Positions 44,855-53,117 of a stretch of DNA of 64,000 nt are shown here, piece by piece. The notes under the pieces are model-generated. The model saw only the letters and a list, made by a program, of their open reading frames with translations. It had not been told where the DNA came from and made no database searches. Numbering within the stretch: the first letter of the stretch is position 1; each line of letters opens with the position of its first letter. The position numbers were made by a program, and so were the translations under genes. Source of the stretch: Colidextribacter sp. OB.20 (GTDB lineage: Bacteria > Bacillota > Clostridia > Oscillospirales > Oscillospiraceae); the NCBI RefSeq assembly GCF_009911595.1, contig NZ_QWKG01000014.1:19416-83415 (forward strand), given 5' to 3'.

Positions 44855-47110
44855 TTGGCTGAATTTTCTAAGCTGGTAGTGACCAAAAAGGGCCAAGCCC
44901 TGATCGCCAAAATGCTTGCGGGCACGGCCACGGACATTGACTTCACCAAGGTTGCCGCTTCTGATGCGGAATATCAGGTGGAAGAACTGGAAAGCCTGGA
45001 CAGCCTGAACGGGATCATGCAGGAAGCGGAAGTTTCCCGCAAGTCCCGGACAAATGAAGTGGCAGTCAAGGTGGAAACCGCCTTCAGCAACATGAAGTTG
45101 ACTGTGGGCTATCACATGAGGGTTTTGGGCTTGTATGCCCGTGATCCCGATGATGGGGAAATCCTGTATGCCGCCTGTGTGGAACTGTCCGGGAACTGTT
45201 ATATGCCGCCCTATAACGGGATCACGGTTTCCGGGGCCTATATCCAGCTTGTCACCACGGTTGGCAACGCCGATCAGGTGAATTTGGAAGTAAACCCCGC
45301 CGCTATCGCCACGATTGGCGATATTCAGTATTTGCAGGAACAGATCAGTGAAATTGAACTTTTCATTGGTATGGGTGAAGGCGGCGGCAAGGGGCACATT
45401 TCCACTTCTGTCACCGATGCTGAAGGGGTTCATGGGTTGCGGTTCAACAATGATGAACTTCAGGTGAAAGACGATGAAGGGAATTGGAAATCCGCTGGCG
45501 GCGGGGCCGGTGCTGTTTCCGCCCATAATGAGGATGAACAAGCCCATGCCGATATTCGGCAAGCGGTAAAAAATGCCCAAGAAGCCGCTGACAAGGCCGC
45601 TGAAGCTATTTCCAAGATCGCCTTTACGGTGGACGTGGTGCCCACGCAAAACGGAACCTTGACCTATACAGGCGGCGTTCTGACCCCTTCCTGGAACAGC
45701 TTCAACCCGTCTACCTTGGAAATCAGCGGCCAAACCAGCGGAACGGATGCTGGAACCTACAACGCTATTTTCACCTTGAAAGAAGGCTATACTTGGGCGG
45801 ATGGCACGAAAACCCCCAAGACGGTTCCTTGGACGATTGGACGGGCTACCGTGGCCGTGCCCACTCAAAGCGGAAATCCGGCCTATACCGGACAGGCGCA
45901 AAGCCCCACTTGGAGCGGATATGATACCGCCAAAATGAGCATTGGCGGAACAACCACCGGAACCGATGCCGGTACATATCCGGCCACCTTCACCACCGGC
46001 CCGAACTACCAATGGCCGGATGGAAGCACTACGGCAAAAACGGTCAACTGGATAATCAGCAAGGCGGCGGGAAGCCTGACCCTGAATAAAACTTCTATGA
46101 CTTTGAGCGCCGCCACACTGTCCAGCACGATCACGGCAACACGGGCCGGGAATGGGGCCATTTCCGCCGTTTCCAGCGCCCCCAGCGTGGCTTCTGTGAG
46201 CGTGTCGGGGAATATCATTACTGTGACCGGAAAGGCCGCAGGATCGGCCACGATCACTGTCAGCGTGGGTGAAGGAGCCAACTACAACGCCCCCGCCAAC
46301 AAAACGTGTTCCGTAACGGTGACTTTGCCCACCAAGACCCTGAACAGTAACAGTTGGGCCACGGTGAAGGAAGCGTCTGACGCTGGAACCGGGGCCAACT
46401 ATTGGGCCGTGGGTGATAGCAAGTCCCTCATTTTGAATGGCATGGTGCAAGGCTTCACTTTCTCCAACCTGACTGTGAACGCCTTCATTATCGGGTTCAA
46501 CCACAACGCCACAAGGGAAGGCGGCAACCGTATTCATTTCCTGATTGGTAAGATCAGCGGAAAAGACGTGGCCTTGTGTGACAGCAAGTATAACAACACC
46601 GGGACGGATGCCGGTTTCCGTATGAACAAGAGCAACAGCAACGCCGGTGGCTGGAACGCAAGCTATATGCGGAAGGATGTTTTGGGCAACAGCGGAAGCC
46701 CCGCCAATCCCCCGGCCAACAGTCTGATGGCGGCGTTACCGGCTGATTTGCGGAACAACCTGAAAACCACTACCAAATACACCGACAACACCGGCAATAA
46801 CCAAAACAACGCTTCTTCTGTCACCGCCACCACGGATTATCTTTTCCTTCTGGCAGAATTTGAAGTGTTCGGAACCAGAAGCTATGCAAATAGCGCCGAA
46901 CAAAATTATCAACAGCAGTATGATTATTTCAAAGCTGGCAACTCCAGGATTGCTTATAATCATACGAACACCGGTTCGGCGGTTTGGTGGTGGTGCCGTT
47001 CCCCTGATTACTACAGTACCAGTGCCTTCCCCTGCGTGTGGACTGGCGGCAGCTACGGCCACATTAACGCCTACTATTCGGCGGGTGTGCGGCCCGGCTT
47101 TTCCGTCTAA
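44855..47110 (+). CDS. Tail fibre/adhesin, target of the diversity-generating retroelement
   Basis: 751 residues (TTG start). The N-terminal 240 resemble tail fibre attachment sequence, followed by a short helical linker. Residues about 255-500 are bacterial Ig-like repeats (two TGTDAGTY-containing units, then a Big_2-like unit). The C-terminus (about 505-751) is a C-type-lectin-like/DUF6273 domain ending in WWWCRSPDYYSTSAFPC and AYYSAGVRPGF. Its last 43 codons are the variable repeat. Changing these residues should alter which host surface is bound. Confidence 0.92.
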   Translation: MAEFSKLVVTKKGQALIAKMLAGTATDIDFTKVAASDAEYQVEELESLDSLNGIMQEAEVSRKSRTNEVAVKVETAFSNMKLTVGYHMRVLGLYARDPDDGEILYAACVELSGNCYMPPYNGITVSGAYIQLVTTVGNADQVNLEVNPAAIATIGDIQYLQEQISEIELFIGMGEGGGKGHISTSVTDAEGVHGLRFNNDELQVKDDEGNWKSAGGGAGAVSAHNEDEQAHADIRQAVKNAQEAADKAAEAISKIAFTVDVVPTQNGTLTYTGGVLTPSWNSFNPSTLEISGQTSGTDAGTYNAIFTLKEGYTWADGTKTPKTVPWTIGRATVAVPTQSGNPAYTGQAQSPTWSGYDTAKMSIGGTTTGTDAGTYPATFTTGPNYQWPDGSTTAKTVNWIISKAAGSLTLNKTSMTLSAATLSSTITATRAGNGAISAVSSAPSVASVSVSGNIITVTGKAAGSATITVSVGEGANYNAPANKTCSVTVTLPTKTLNSNSWATVKEASDAGTGANYWAVGDSKSLILNGMVQGFTFSNLTVNAFIIGFNHNATREGGNRIHFLIGKISGKDVALCDSKYNNTGTDAGFRMNKSNSNAGGWNASYMRKDVLGNSGSPANPPANSLMAALPADLRNNLKTTTKYTDNTGNNQNNASSVTATTDYLFLLAEFEVFGTRSYANSAEQNYQQQYDYFKAGNSRIAYNHTNTGSAVWWWCRSPDYYSTSAFPCVWTGGSYGHINAYYSAGVRPGFSV
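46974..47102 (+). repeat. Variable repeat (VR) of the retroelement
   Basis: 129 bp aligned to TR (48042-48170) without gaps. Ten differences at 47012, 47022, 47046, 47052, 47054, 47057, 47058, 47060, 47064 and 47098; in every case TR has A. All 104 non-A positions agree. The 3' part is GC-rich and invariant, as expected for the initiation site of homing. Confidence 0.97.
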
Positions 47111-47138
47111 TCCTCCGCAGAGCTATCCCGGCCCCCTC

Positions 47139-47222
47139 CCGCCCCCGCAAGGGGGCGGACAGGACGGCCCCAACAAAAACCGGCCCGCAAGGGCCGGAAC
47201 ATATCGGGCGCGTAAGCGCCCG
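47139..47222 (+). promoter_or_regulatory. Three GC-rich 4-nt-loop hairpins after VR
   Basis: CCGCCCCC-GCAA-GGGGGCGG (47139-47158), CCGGCCC-GCAA-GGGCCGG (47180-47197) and CGGGCGC-GTAA-GCGCCCG (47205-47222). The first begins 36 bp after VR. In Bordetella phage a hairpin downstream of VR assists retrohoming. The third, followed by a T run, may also terminate the fibre message. Confidence 0.75.
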
Positions 47223-47274
47223 CGAAAATTTTTGATTTTTGCCCTTTTCCCTGTTCGGCCTAAAATGCTATCAC

Positions 47275-47321
47275 TTGACAGGTTTTTGACAGCATACAAA
47301 AGCAAAAAATAGTCATATAAT
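47275..47321 (+). promoter_or_regulatory. Probable promoter of the avd-TR-RT cassette
   Basis: TATAAT at 47316-47321 with two TTGACA boxes at 47275 and 47286, spaced too far (24 nt or more) for a standard -35. The -10 is good, so activation by another factor or a non-canonical -35 is likely. The RHH gene begins 30 nt downstream. Confidence 0.45.
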
Positions 47322-47351
47322 GCCCCTATGCAATATTTAGGGGGTTGAACT

Positions 47352-47531
47352 ATGGCAACAGATAAGCGGGTGTTCACCTTGCGTCTGTCAAATGAAGTGT
47401 TTGACAAGATTGGTGTTTTAGCGACCAATGAACACCGATCCTTGACAAATTACATTGAATTTGTGCTTTTGAAACATCTTGAAGATGTTGAACGGGAACA
47501 CGGCCCAATCAGGGTTGAAGAAGCAGAATAA
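47352..47531 (+). CDS. Ribbon-helix-helix protein in the retroelement (59 aa)
   Basis: ATG 47352 to TAA 47531. The N-terminus KRVFTLRLSNEVFDKIGVLA and the following NEHRSLTNYIEFVLLKHLE match Arc/CopG-like ribbon-helix-helix proteins. It lies first in the cassette, before avd, so it may autoregulate retroelement expression. GGGGGTTG upstream. Confidence 0.7.
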   Translation: MATDKRVFTLRLSNEVFDKIGVLATNEHRSLTNYIEFVLLKHLEDVEREHGPIRVEEAE

Positions 47532-47542
47532 GGGATGAAACT

Positions 47543-48007
47543 ATGTCCGTACTGAAGCAAAAGCGAACTACAAGCAAGGCGGAATTCATCAACACCGCCA
47601 ATCAAATCTATGTCGAAACCCTGAATTTCCTGACCCGCCTTTCTGCCCGATATTCCCGCCTGTTAGCTGAACCGGTTGCAAAGCTGGCCGGGGAAATCAT
47701 TGACCATGTGGAAAAGGCCAACAGTATTTTCCCTTCTGATATTCAGCGGGTGGAAATGAGGAAGGCCCACTTGCTTGAAGCACGGGCTTCCCTAATGGCG
47801 TTAGACGTTCGGTTGACGCATTGTTATTTGATTTGCAATCAGAACCCGGAAGGATGCTTTACCACGGCGGCGGGAAAACCCGTGAAACCCAAAGACGCTG
47901 AAGAAAAGCTGGACAAGATGGCCCAAAGCCTTGGGGAACTGATCGACAAGGAAAACGAACTTTTGAAAGGAGCCATAAAGAGTGTTGGACAGAGGTTGAA
48001 AAGTTAA
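47543..48007 (+). CDS. avd: Accessory variability determinant (Avd)-like protein
   Basis: 154 residues, helical and basic, fitting the four-helix bundle of Avd proteins that bind the reverse transcriptase and template RNA. Position between VR and TR, on the same strand, is canonical. Contains ALDVRLTHCYLICNQNPEGC. Confidence 0.82.
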   Translation: MSVLKQKRTTSKAEFINTANQIYVETLNFLTRLSARYSRLLAEPVAKLAGEIIDHVEKANSIFPSDIQRVEMRKAHLLEARASLMALDVRLTHCYLICNQNPEGCFTTAAGKPVKPKDAEEKLDKMAQSLGELIDKENELLKGAIKSVGQRLKS

Positions 48008-48041
48008 GTTCAAAAATTGGGTGTGCAACTGAAAATGTGTC

Positions 48042-48170
48042 GTTCGGCGGTTTGGTGGTGGTGCCGTTCCCCTGATTACAACAGTACCAATGCCTTCCCC
48101 TGCGTGTGGACTGACGGCAACAACAACAACAATAACGCCTACTATTCGGCGGGTGTGCGGCCCGGATTTT
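48042..48170 (+). repeat. Template repeat (TR) of the retroelement
   Basis: 129 bp; the invariant template copied into VR. It has 25 adenines, concentrated in AAC/AAT codons (48119-48136 would read as six Asn). Ten of the 25 differ from VR. It is non-coding in effect; the overlapping frame 48017-48277 is not a real gene. Confidence 0.97.
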
Positions 48171-48412
48171 GCAAATATACACGGTTACATGGAGTAGCGG
48201 AAAACCGGCTTTTCAGTTTTCAGGTGAAAGACAACCGATGTAAAAGGAGTTGTACTCCCCTGGGTGGAAATCCCTAAAACTGCCCTTTGATGCCCTTACA
48301 CGGACGCTTCTTGCATGGTGGGGGATGTGCCTGACCCCATTTCATGTGCAAGTGCAAAGCAGATTAGACGGCACCCAACAAGACATCTGTACAAAGGAGC
48401 GAATACTTTTTT
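48171..48412 (+). ncRNA. Retroelement RNA spacer between TR and the RT gene
   Basis: 242 nt without a gene, with local stems (for example GGAGTTGTACTCC near 48246). In studied retroelements the RNA must extend past TR into such a spacer for cDNA priming. The limits here are inferred. Confidence 0.55.
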
Positions 48413-49588
48413 ATGACCAGCCAAGAGCGGCGAGAAGGCCGCTATCAACGCCGACAAGCACGGCGGCAAGAGAAAAAGAAAGCCCGTTCTGATGCCCTTG
48501 GGCCTGTTGGGAAAGTCTTTTCCTATCGTAAAATGTTCCGCTATGGCCGGAAGTGTTGTAACGGGGTTCGGTGGAAACAAAGCGTTCAAAACTTTGAATT
48601 GCACCTGTTTTCCGGGACAGCAAAACGGCGGCGGGAAGTGCTGGATGAAACATGGAAGCCCAAGGGATGTGTTCACTTCACGTTATGTGAACGGGGGAAG
48701 GTTCGTCCCATTGATGCGCCCCACGTCACGGATCGACAAATCCATAAAACCCTATGTAATGAAGCCTTGGTTCCCCTGTATAGTCCCGGAATGATTTATG
48801 ATAACGGGGCAAGCCAACGGGGGAAAGGCTTGCATTGGCATTTTCGGCGGATGAAACAACAGCTTGCGTGGCACTTCCGGCGCTATGGGCGGGAAGGGGC
48901 CGTTCTTCTGATCGACTTGAAAGGGTTCTTCCCCAATGCGCCCCATGCGCTAATTTATCAGCGCCACCAGCAGTTGATCCTAAACCCGGAATTGCGGGAA
49001 TTGGCTGACCGAGTGATCCAATATTCCCCATGCCCAACACCGGGCCGGGGGATGCCTTTGGGTGTGGAGCCGTCACAACAGGAAATGGTTGCCCTTCCAA
49101 GTTCCGTGGATAACTGGATCAAATGTCAAGCCGGGGTTCATTGTGCGGGCCATTACATGGATGATTATTACATCATTCTTCCTGATGTGGAACGGCTGAA
49201 GAAACTTGGGCATGAAATCGTTCGGCGGTTTGAAGCCTTGGGGATCAGGGTGAACAAGCGCAAGTGTAAAATCATTCCCTTGACCAAGCCTTTCCGCTGG
49301 TGCAAGGCCCGGTTCACCTTGACCGAAACGGGAAAGATCAAAGTCAATGGGAGCCGGGACGGGATCAAGCGGGCACGGCGCAAGCTGAAGCTGTTTCATA
49401 GGGAATTTGTTGCAGGAAAACGGGATTTCAAAGACATTGAACAGTATATGGAATGTCAAGCGGCCTATTACCGCAACTTCAATGACCATGGACGGCTTTT
49501 GCGTTTGCGGCGGTTGTATCATGCAATCTTTTTTGGAGGTAAGGACAAATGTTCAGAATTACAAAAAGCGGGGCCGTCATTGGCATGA
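48413..49588 (+). CDS. Diversity-generating retroelement reverse transcriptase
   Basis: 391 residues with a group-II-like RT layout: basic N-terminus, motif A LLIDLKGFF (Asp168), PLGVEPSQ (215-222, matching the retroelement RT variant of the QGxxxSP motif), catalytic YMDD (248-251) and GIRVNKRKCK. No endonuclease domain. It copies TR with adenine-specific errors. The end overlaps the next gene by 40 nt. Confidence 0.96.
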   Translation: MTSQERREGRYQRRQARRQEKKKARSDALGPVGKVFSYRKMFRYGRKCCNGVRWKQSVQNFELHLFSGTAKRRREVLDETWKPKGCVHFTLCERGKVRPIDAPHVTDRQIHKTLCNEALVPLYSPGMIYDNGASQRGKGLHWHFRRMKQQLAWHFRRYGREGAVLLIDLKGFFPNAPHALIYQRHQQLILNPELRELADRVIQYSPCPTPGRGMPLGVEPSQQEMVALPSSVDNWIKCQAGVHCAGHYMDDYYIILPDVERLKKLGHEIVRRFEALGIRVNKRKCKIIPLTKPFRWCKARFTLTETGKIKVNGSRDGIKRARRKLKLFHREFVAGKRDFKDIEQYMECQAAYYRNFNDHGRLLRLRRLYHAIFFGGKDKCSELQKAGPSLA

Positions 49589-50169
49589 CGGAAACCCCCA
49601 ACTATATCAAGCAACAGGAAAATGGATGTTTTGCCCTTTGCCCGGAGCCGTTGGCTTCGGGCATTGTCTTTGAGGGGGCGGTTTATCACCTGATGGGGCG
49701 GGAAGCCCTGGACGGGGTGGAAACCGTCATGCTGGAAGAAACGGATGCCGGGGCGGAAATCACCAAGGCCACCGAAACGGGCGGGATCATGTTCGTCACG
49801 ATGGCGGAAGCCGGGAACATTGACGATGTGACAGCGGCGGAACACGCTGACCTGTTTTCCCCGTGGGCCTATCCGGTAAACTACATCAAAGATCAGATCA
49901 GGCGGCACAACGGGGCCTTGTATCGGTGTTTGTCGGATCACACATCCCAAGCTGATTGGACACCGGACACCGCCCCCAGCCTTTGGGTTGGCATTTCCGA
50001 TCCGGCTGAAGAATGGCCTAAATGGGGCCAACCCGTGGGCGCACATGATAGCTACAACACCGGGGACAAGGTTTCCCATGATGGGAAGCATTGGATCAGC
50101 AACACGGATGGGAACGTGTGGGAACCCGGCGTGTATGGATGGACAGAGGAAACCGCCGATGGAACATAA
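49549..50169 (+). CDS. Distal tail protein with carbohydrate-binding-like repeats
   Basis: 206 residues; after an N-terminal tail-type region, two chitin-binding/CBM5-12-like segments (IRRHNGALYRCLSDHTSQAD and HDSYNTGDKVSHDGKHWISN, WEPGVYGW). GGAGG before ATG 49549. Probably helps bind host wall sugars. Confidence 0.75.
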   Translation: MFRITKSGAVIGMTETPNYIKQQENGCFALCPEPLASGIVFEGAVYHLMGREALDGVETVMLEETDAGAEITKATETGGIMFVTMAEAGNIDDVTAAEHADLFSPWAYPVNYIKDQIRRHNGALYRCLSDHTSQADWTPDTAPSLWVGISDPAEEWPKWGQPVGAHDSYNTGDKVSHDGKHWISNTDGNVWEPGVYGWTEETADGT

Positions 50170-50557
50170 AAACTATATCGCCCGGAAACGGGCACGGTTC
50201 GATTCTGTTTCCGGCCCGGTCAATATTCCGTATGGAACCCCCCTTCAGGTGGAAGGGGATTTTTTATGCCTGGATGGGAAGCCCCTTTGTTACCCTGAAA
50301 GCCAAACTTCTCTTGACTTTTTTAGTCAGAACGATGATGGGAACGGCCTTCAGCGTGGGAAGCTGGTTGGGGCTATCCTTTCCAAGCTGGAAAAACGGGA
50401 TAAAAACCACCAAAACCGGTGGAACAAGGTTTGGGCCGATCCGCTGTGTCAGAGATACAGACGGGCCGAACATGAAGAACACTGGATTTGGAACCCGGAT
50501 TTCTTCAGCGCCCCGGTGCTGGACTTACGGCGTATTGCCGCCCTGGTTGAAGTATAG
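50159..50557 (+). CDS. Hypothetical phage protein (132 aa)
   Basis: ATG 50159 overlaps the preceding stop by 11 nt. N-terminal KNYIARKRARFDSVSGPVNI, then a beta-rich part and an acidic/aromatic tail. Common next to tail fibres, not recognised. Confidence 0.6.
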   Translation: MEHKNYIARKRARFDSVSGPVNIPYGTPLQVEGDFLCLDGKPLCYPESQTSLDFFSQNDDGNGLQRGKLVGAILSKLEKRDKNHQNRWNKVWADPLCQRYRRAEHEEHWIWNPDFFSAPVLDLRRIAALVEV

Positions 50558-50578
50558 CCACGGAAAAGGCCGGAAAAA

Positions 50579-50607
50579 CCCCCACAAGCCCCGTTTGCTT
50601 GTGGGGG
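50579..50607 (+). terminator. Hairpin between tail and lysis genes
   Basis: CCCCCACAAGC, a 7-nt loop and GCTTGTGGGGG: an 11-bp stem followed by TGTAGTTTC. Probably an intrinsic terminator of moderate strength. Confidence 0.65.
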
Positions 50608-50700
50608 TGTAGTTTCATGGGGGACAACCGCAAACGGGGCTTGTGGCCCGTCTGTGGTCCAAATACAGGCCGCATAGCGGCAAAGAAAGGAATGGACAAT

Positions 50701-51123
50701 ATGAAATCTGGAATTACTACCGTGATCGGGGTGATCGGGGGAATGATCGCTTCCCTGTTCGGCGGTTGGGATGCCGCCTTGGTAACGCTGATCATTTTCA
50801 TGGGCGTGGATTATGTCACCGGCCTGATCGTGGCCGGGGTATTCCACAACAGCGAAAAAACCAAGAACGGGGCCTTGGAAAGCCGTGCCGGGTGGAAGGG
50901 CCTTTGTCGGAAGGGCGTGACCCTGTTGGTAGTGCTGGTGGCTTGCCGCCTGGATTTGGTTATGGGTTCTAATTTTATCCGGGATGCCGTGGTGATCGCC
51001 TTCATCGCCAACGAAACCATTTCCATCATTGAGAACGCCGGGTTGATGGGGATTCCCATTCCCGCCGCAATTATGCGGGCCATTGACATTCTGAAGAACA
51101 AGGCGGAAAGTGAGGGGGACTAA
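50701..51123 (+). CDS. Holin (toxin-secretion/phage lysis holin family)
   Basis: 140 residues from ATG 50701 (AAAGGA upstream). Hydrophobic helices at about 5-22, 25-48, 75-90 and 95-112 with GGWDAALVTLIIFMGVDYVTG, characteristic of holin_4_1-type proteins. It forms lesions in the membrane for lysin release. Directly followed by the endolysin. Confidence 0.9.
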   Translation: MKSGITTVIGVIGGMIASLFGGWDAALVTLIIFMGVDYVTGLIVAGVFHNSEKTKNGALESRAGWKGLCRKGVTLLVVLVACRLDLVMGSNFIRDAVVIAFIANETISIIENAGLMGIPIPAAIMRAIDILKNKAESEGD

Positions 51124-52440
51124 ATGAACCTGATCCAATCCATCCTGACCAAAAACCCGTGTTACACTTGCGGGCGGACGATCACCCCCAAAGGGCTGAT
51201 GCTTCATTCGGTGGGATGCCCCCAACCTTCCGCCGCCGTGTTCGTGAAGAACTGGAACAGTCCCAGCTATGACCGGGCTTGCGTCCATGCCTTCATTGAC
51301 GGCAATACCGGGGATGTTCACCAGACGCTTCCTTGGAACCGGCGTGGTTGGCATTGTGGAGCCGCCGCAAACAACACCCACATTGGGGTTGAAATGTGTG
51401 AACCCGCCTGTATCAAGTACACCAGCGGGGCAAACTTCACCTGTTCTGACCTTCCCACCGCCAAAGCGGTTGCCGCCCGGACATACAACAGCGCCGTGGA
51501 ACTGTTTGCCATGCTGTGCAAGAAATACAACCTTGACCCCCTGAAGGATGGCGTGATCCTGTCCCACAAGGAAGGCTGTGCCCGTGGTATCGCTTCCAAC
51601 CATGGTGATCCTGAACACCTGTGGAACCAGTTGGGCACCGGTTACACCATGGACGGCTTCAGGAAGGCCGTGAAGGCCGCTATGAGCGCCGCCACGCCGG
51701 GGGACTATACCAGCATTACCGGCACCGCAAAGGCCACTGTGGGCCAACTGGTGGCCTATATCAAGGGCAAAAACCCCAATGTCCCAAAGTCCGTTCTGGA
51801 TATGGCTTTCCTGTACCTGTCGGAAGGGGCCGCTGAAGGGATCAGGGGTGACGTGGCCTTCGCCCAATCGTGCCTTGAAACCGGGAATTTTGCCTTTGCC
51901 GGTTCCGCCGTCACCCTGGATCAGAACAACTTCTGTGGTATGGGTGTGACGGCCAACGGTATGAAGGGCAATTCGTTCCCTACGGCCCAGGCGGGGATCA
52001 GGGCGCAGATTCAGCACTTGAAAGCCTACGCCAACACCGAACCCCTGAAGGGGGAATGTGTCGATCCCCGGTTCCAATACGTCACCCGTGGATGTGCTGA
52101 ATTTGTGGAATGGTTGGGACAGAAGGAAAACCCCCAGGGGAAGGGGTGGGCCACCGGGGCCGGATATGGTGAAAAAATCCTGTCGATCCTGAAGGCCATT
52201 CTGTCCACCAAAGCTGAAGAAGAAATGGAGGAAGAAGCCGTGGCCCGTTACAACAAAATTTCTGAAATGCCCAGCTACGCCCAGCCCACCATTATCAAGA
52301 TGGTGGACGGCGGTTTCATCGGCGGGGCGGGCACCAAGAAGGACGAAAACAACCGGCCCGCTGACCTGGATTTGTCCATTGACATGATCCGGGTTTTCGT
52401 CACCAATGACCGGGCGGGCCTGTACGACAAGAAGCCCTGA
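51124..52440 (+). CDS. Two-domain endolysin (amidase plus glucosaminidase-like)
   Basis: 438 residues. N-terminal amidase_2/PGRP domain: LMLHSVGCPQ, VHAFIDGNTGDVHQTLPW, WHCG and LSHKEG (His zinc ligands). C-terminal part resembles a lysozyme-like glucosaminidase (VAFAQSCLETGNFAFAG, NNFCGMG), then a tail of about 70 residues of unknown function. It cleaves peptidoglycan at lysis. Confidence 0.9.
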   Translation: MNLIQSILTKNPCYTCGRTITPKGLMLHSVGCPQPSAAVFVKNWNSPSYDRACVHAFIDGNTGDVHQTLPWNRRGWHCGAAANNTHIGVEMCEPACIKYTSGANFTCSDLPTAKAVAARTYNSAVELFAMLCKKYNLDPLKDGVILSHKEGCARGIASNHGDPEHLWNQLGTGYTMDGFRKAVKAAMSAATPGDYTSITGTAKATVGQLVAYIKGKNPNVPKSVLDMAFLYLSEGAAEGIRGDVAFAQSCLETGNFAFAGSAVTLDQNNFCGMGVTANGMKGNSFPTAQAGIRAQIQHLKAYANTEPLKGECVDPRFQYVTRGCAEFVEWLGQKENPQGKGWATGAGYGEKILSILKAILSTKAEEEMEEEAVARYNKISEMPSYAQPTIIKMVDGGFIGGAGTKKDENNRPADLDLSIDMIRVFVTNDRAGLYDKKP

Positions 52441-52521
52441 TTCAGTGTTACTTGTTTGTTACTACTTGACCCGCTAGCGCTGACTATTGACGGCGGAAAA
52501 ACCTTGAATTGCAATAGCCGT

Positions 52522-52557
52522 GAATAGTTGCAACTATTCCGTTTTTATGGTACAATA
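52522..52557 (+). promoter_or_regulatory. attR with a reconstituted promoter and palindrome
   Basis: TTGCAA (52528-52533), 17 nt, TACAAT (52551-52556); core TATGGTACAATA (52546-52557). The -35 is phage DNA; everything right of the core is host. The -35 is the centre of the perfect 18-bp palindrome GAATAGTTGCAACTATTC (52522-52539), which looks like an operator. There is no gene in 52441-52647. Confidence 0.65.
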
Positions 52558-52576
52558 TCCTGGGTTGTTAGTGACA

Positions 52577-52619
52577 GGCGGACAAAACCGCCCCCGAAAC
52601 GGTGAGAAACGCCCTCGGG
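52577..52619 (+). other. Two-hairpin leader of the downstream host transcript
   Basis: GGCGG..CCGCC (52577-52592) then CCCGA..TCGGG (52593-52619), between the promoter and the start codon at 52648. It is host DNA. No known riboswitch is recognised. Confidence 0.35.
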
Positions 52620-52647
52620 ACGAACAGAAAAAGGAGAAATTCGATCT

Positions 52648-53040
52648 ATGAAAAAACCTATAAGACTGATAGCAGCCTTATTGGCGGTCTGTATGCTTGC
52701 CACGGTATTCCCCCCGGTGGCACTGGCGTCGGGAGGAACGGTGCATCAGGCTCCAGACGGCACAGATTTGTATACCTTCCTTCAGGATTCATCCGTGCAG
52801 AACGGCGACATCATTCAATGCTCAGGACTCATATCCATCGGCGCCAAAAGTAATGCAAGCGACGATCCTGGCCCGGTATGTGAAATTTTTGAATCAGCAA
52901 TAAGCGTTCCGGCTGGAGCCGGCGGGTTCTGGAGGGACCGCTGGCCCTGGCCGGTATCTCTTTCCCCTTCGGGGCTGTCAGTCAAGGAGACGCTTTTTGT
53001 TCAAGCAGGACATGATTTTTGCTTCTTTTTATTGACGTGA
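52648..53040 (+). pseudogene. Truncated secreted protein gene
   Basis: A good ribosome binding site (AAAGGAG) and signal peptide (MKKPIRLIAALLAVCMLATV..ALA) lead into about 75 residues like the start of a surface protein (GDIIQCSGLISIGAKSN). After that the sequence loses character (Trp/Pro-rich) and stops in the next promoter. Probably the 5' remnant of a larger gene. Confidence 0.55.
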
Positions 53041-53060
53041 CTGGGCCTGTATGGTATTAT
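53032..53060 (+). promoter_or_regulatory. Promoter of the second hybrid kinase gene
   Basis: TTGACG (53032-53037), 17 nt, TATTAT (53055-53060) preceded by TATGG, the same extended -10 form as at the att sites. It overlaps the end of the truncated secreted-protein frame. Confidence 0.7.
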
Positions 53061-53117
53061 GACAAGGATTTTCTGACTTCTACAGGGAAGCTTGCGGAGA
53101 GAGTGGAGGACAGGTAT

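Larger units (their letters stand above)
6354..52557. mobile_element. Complete contractile-tailed (PBSX-like) prophage, about 46.2 kb
   Basis: Integrase, lysogeny switch, replication, packaging, head, contractile tail, retroelement and lysis modules lie in canonical order between the two copies of TATGGTACAATA. Glu codons shift from mostly GAG in the flanks to mostly GAA inside. The tail set (sheath, tube, chaperone, tape measure, LysM, hub, baseplate) has the same order as Bacillus PBSX xkd genes. All essential modules are present, so it may be inducible, subject to the frameshifts noted for some genes. Confidence 0.92.

Noticed and set aside
44696..46537. Minus-strand frame of 613 codons
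   Set aside because: Opposite the tail fibre; Gly/Ser/His-rich and without family features.
48119..48136. AAC microsatellite
   Set aside because: Explained as Asn codons in the retroelement template, the expected adenine-rich target.
48017..48277. Frame of 86 codons across the template repeat
   Set aside because: It reads like the fibre tip because TR is a copy of VR; TR works as RNA template, not as protein code.
50449..52077. Minus-strand frame of 542 codons
   Set aside because: Opposite holin and endolysin, both certain.
6413..52480. TTGTTACTA at both prophage ends as the attachment core
   Set aside because: Shared only in part, also found inside the phage, and not at matching junction positions. 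It may be an integrase arm site instead.
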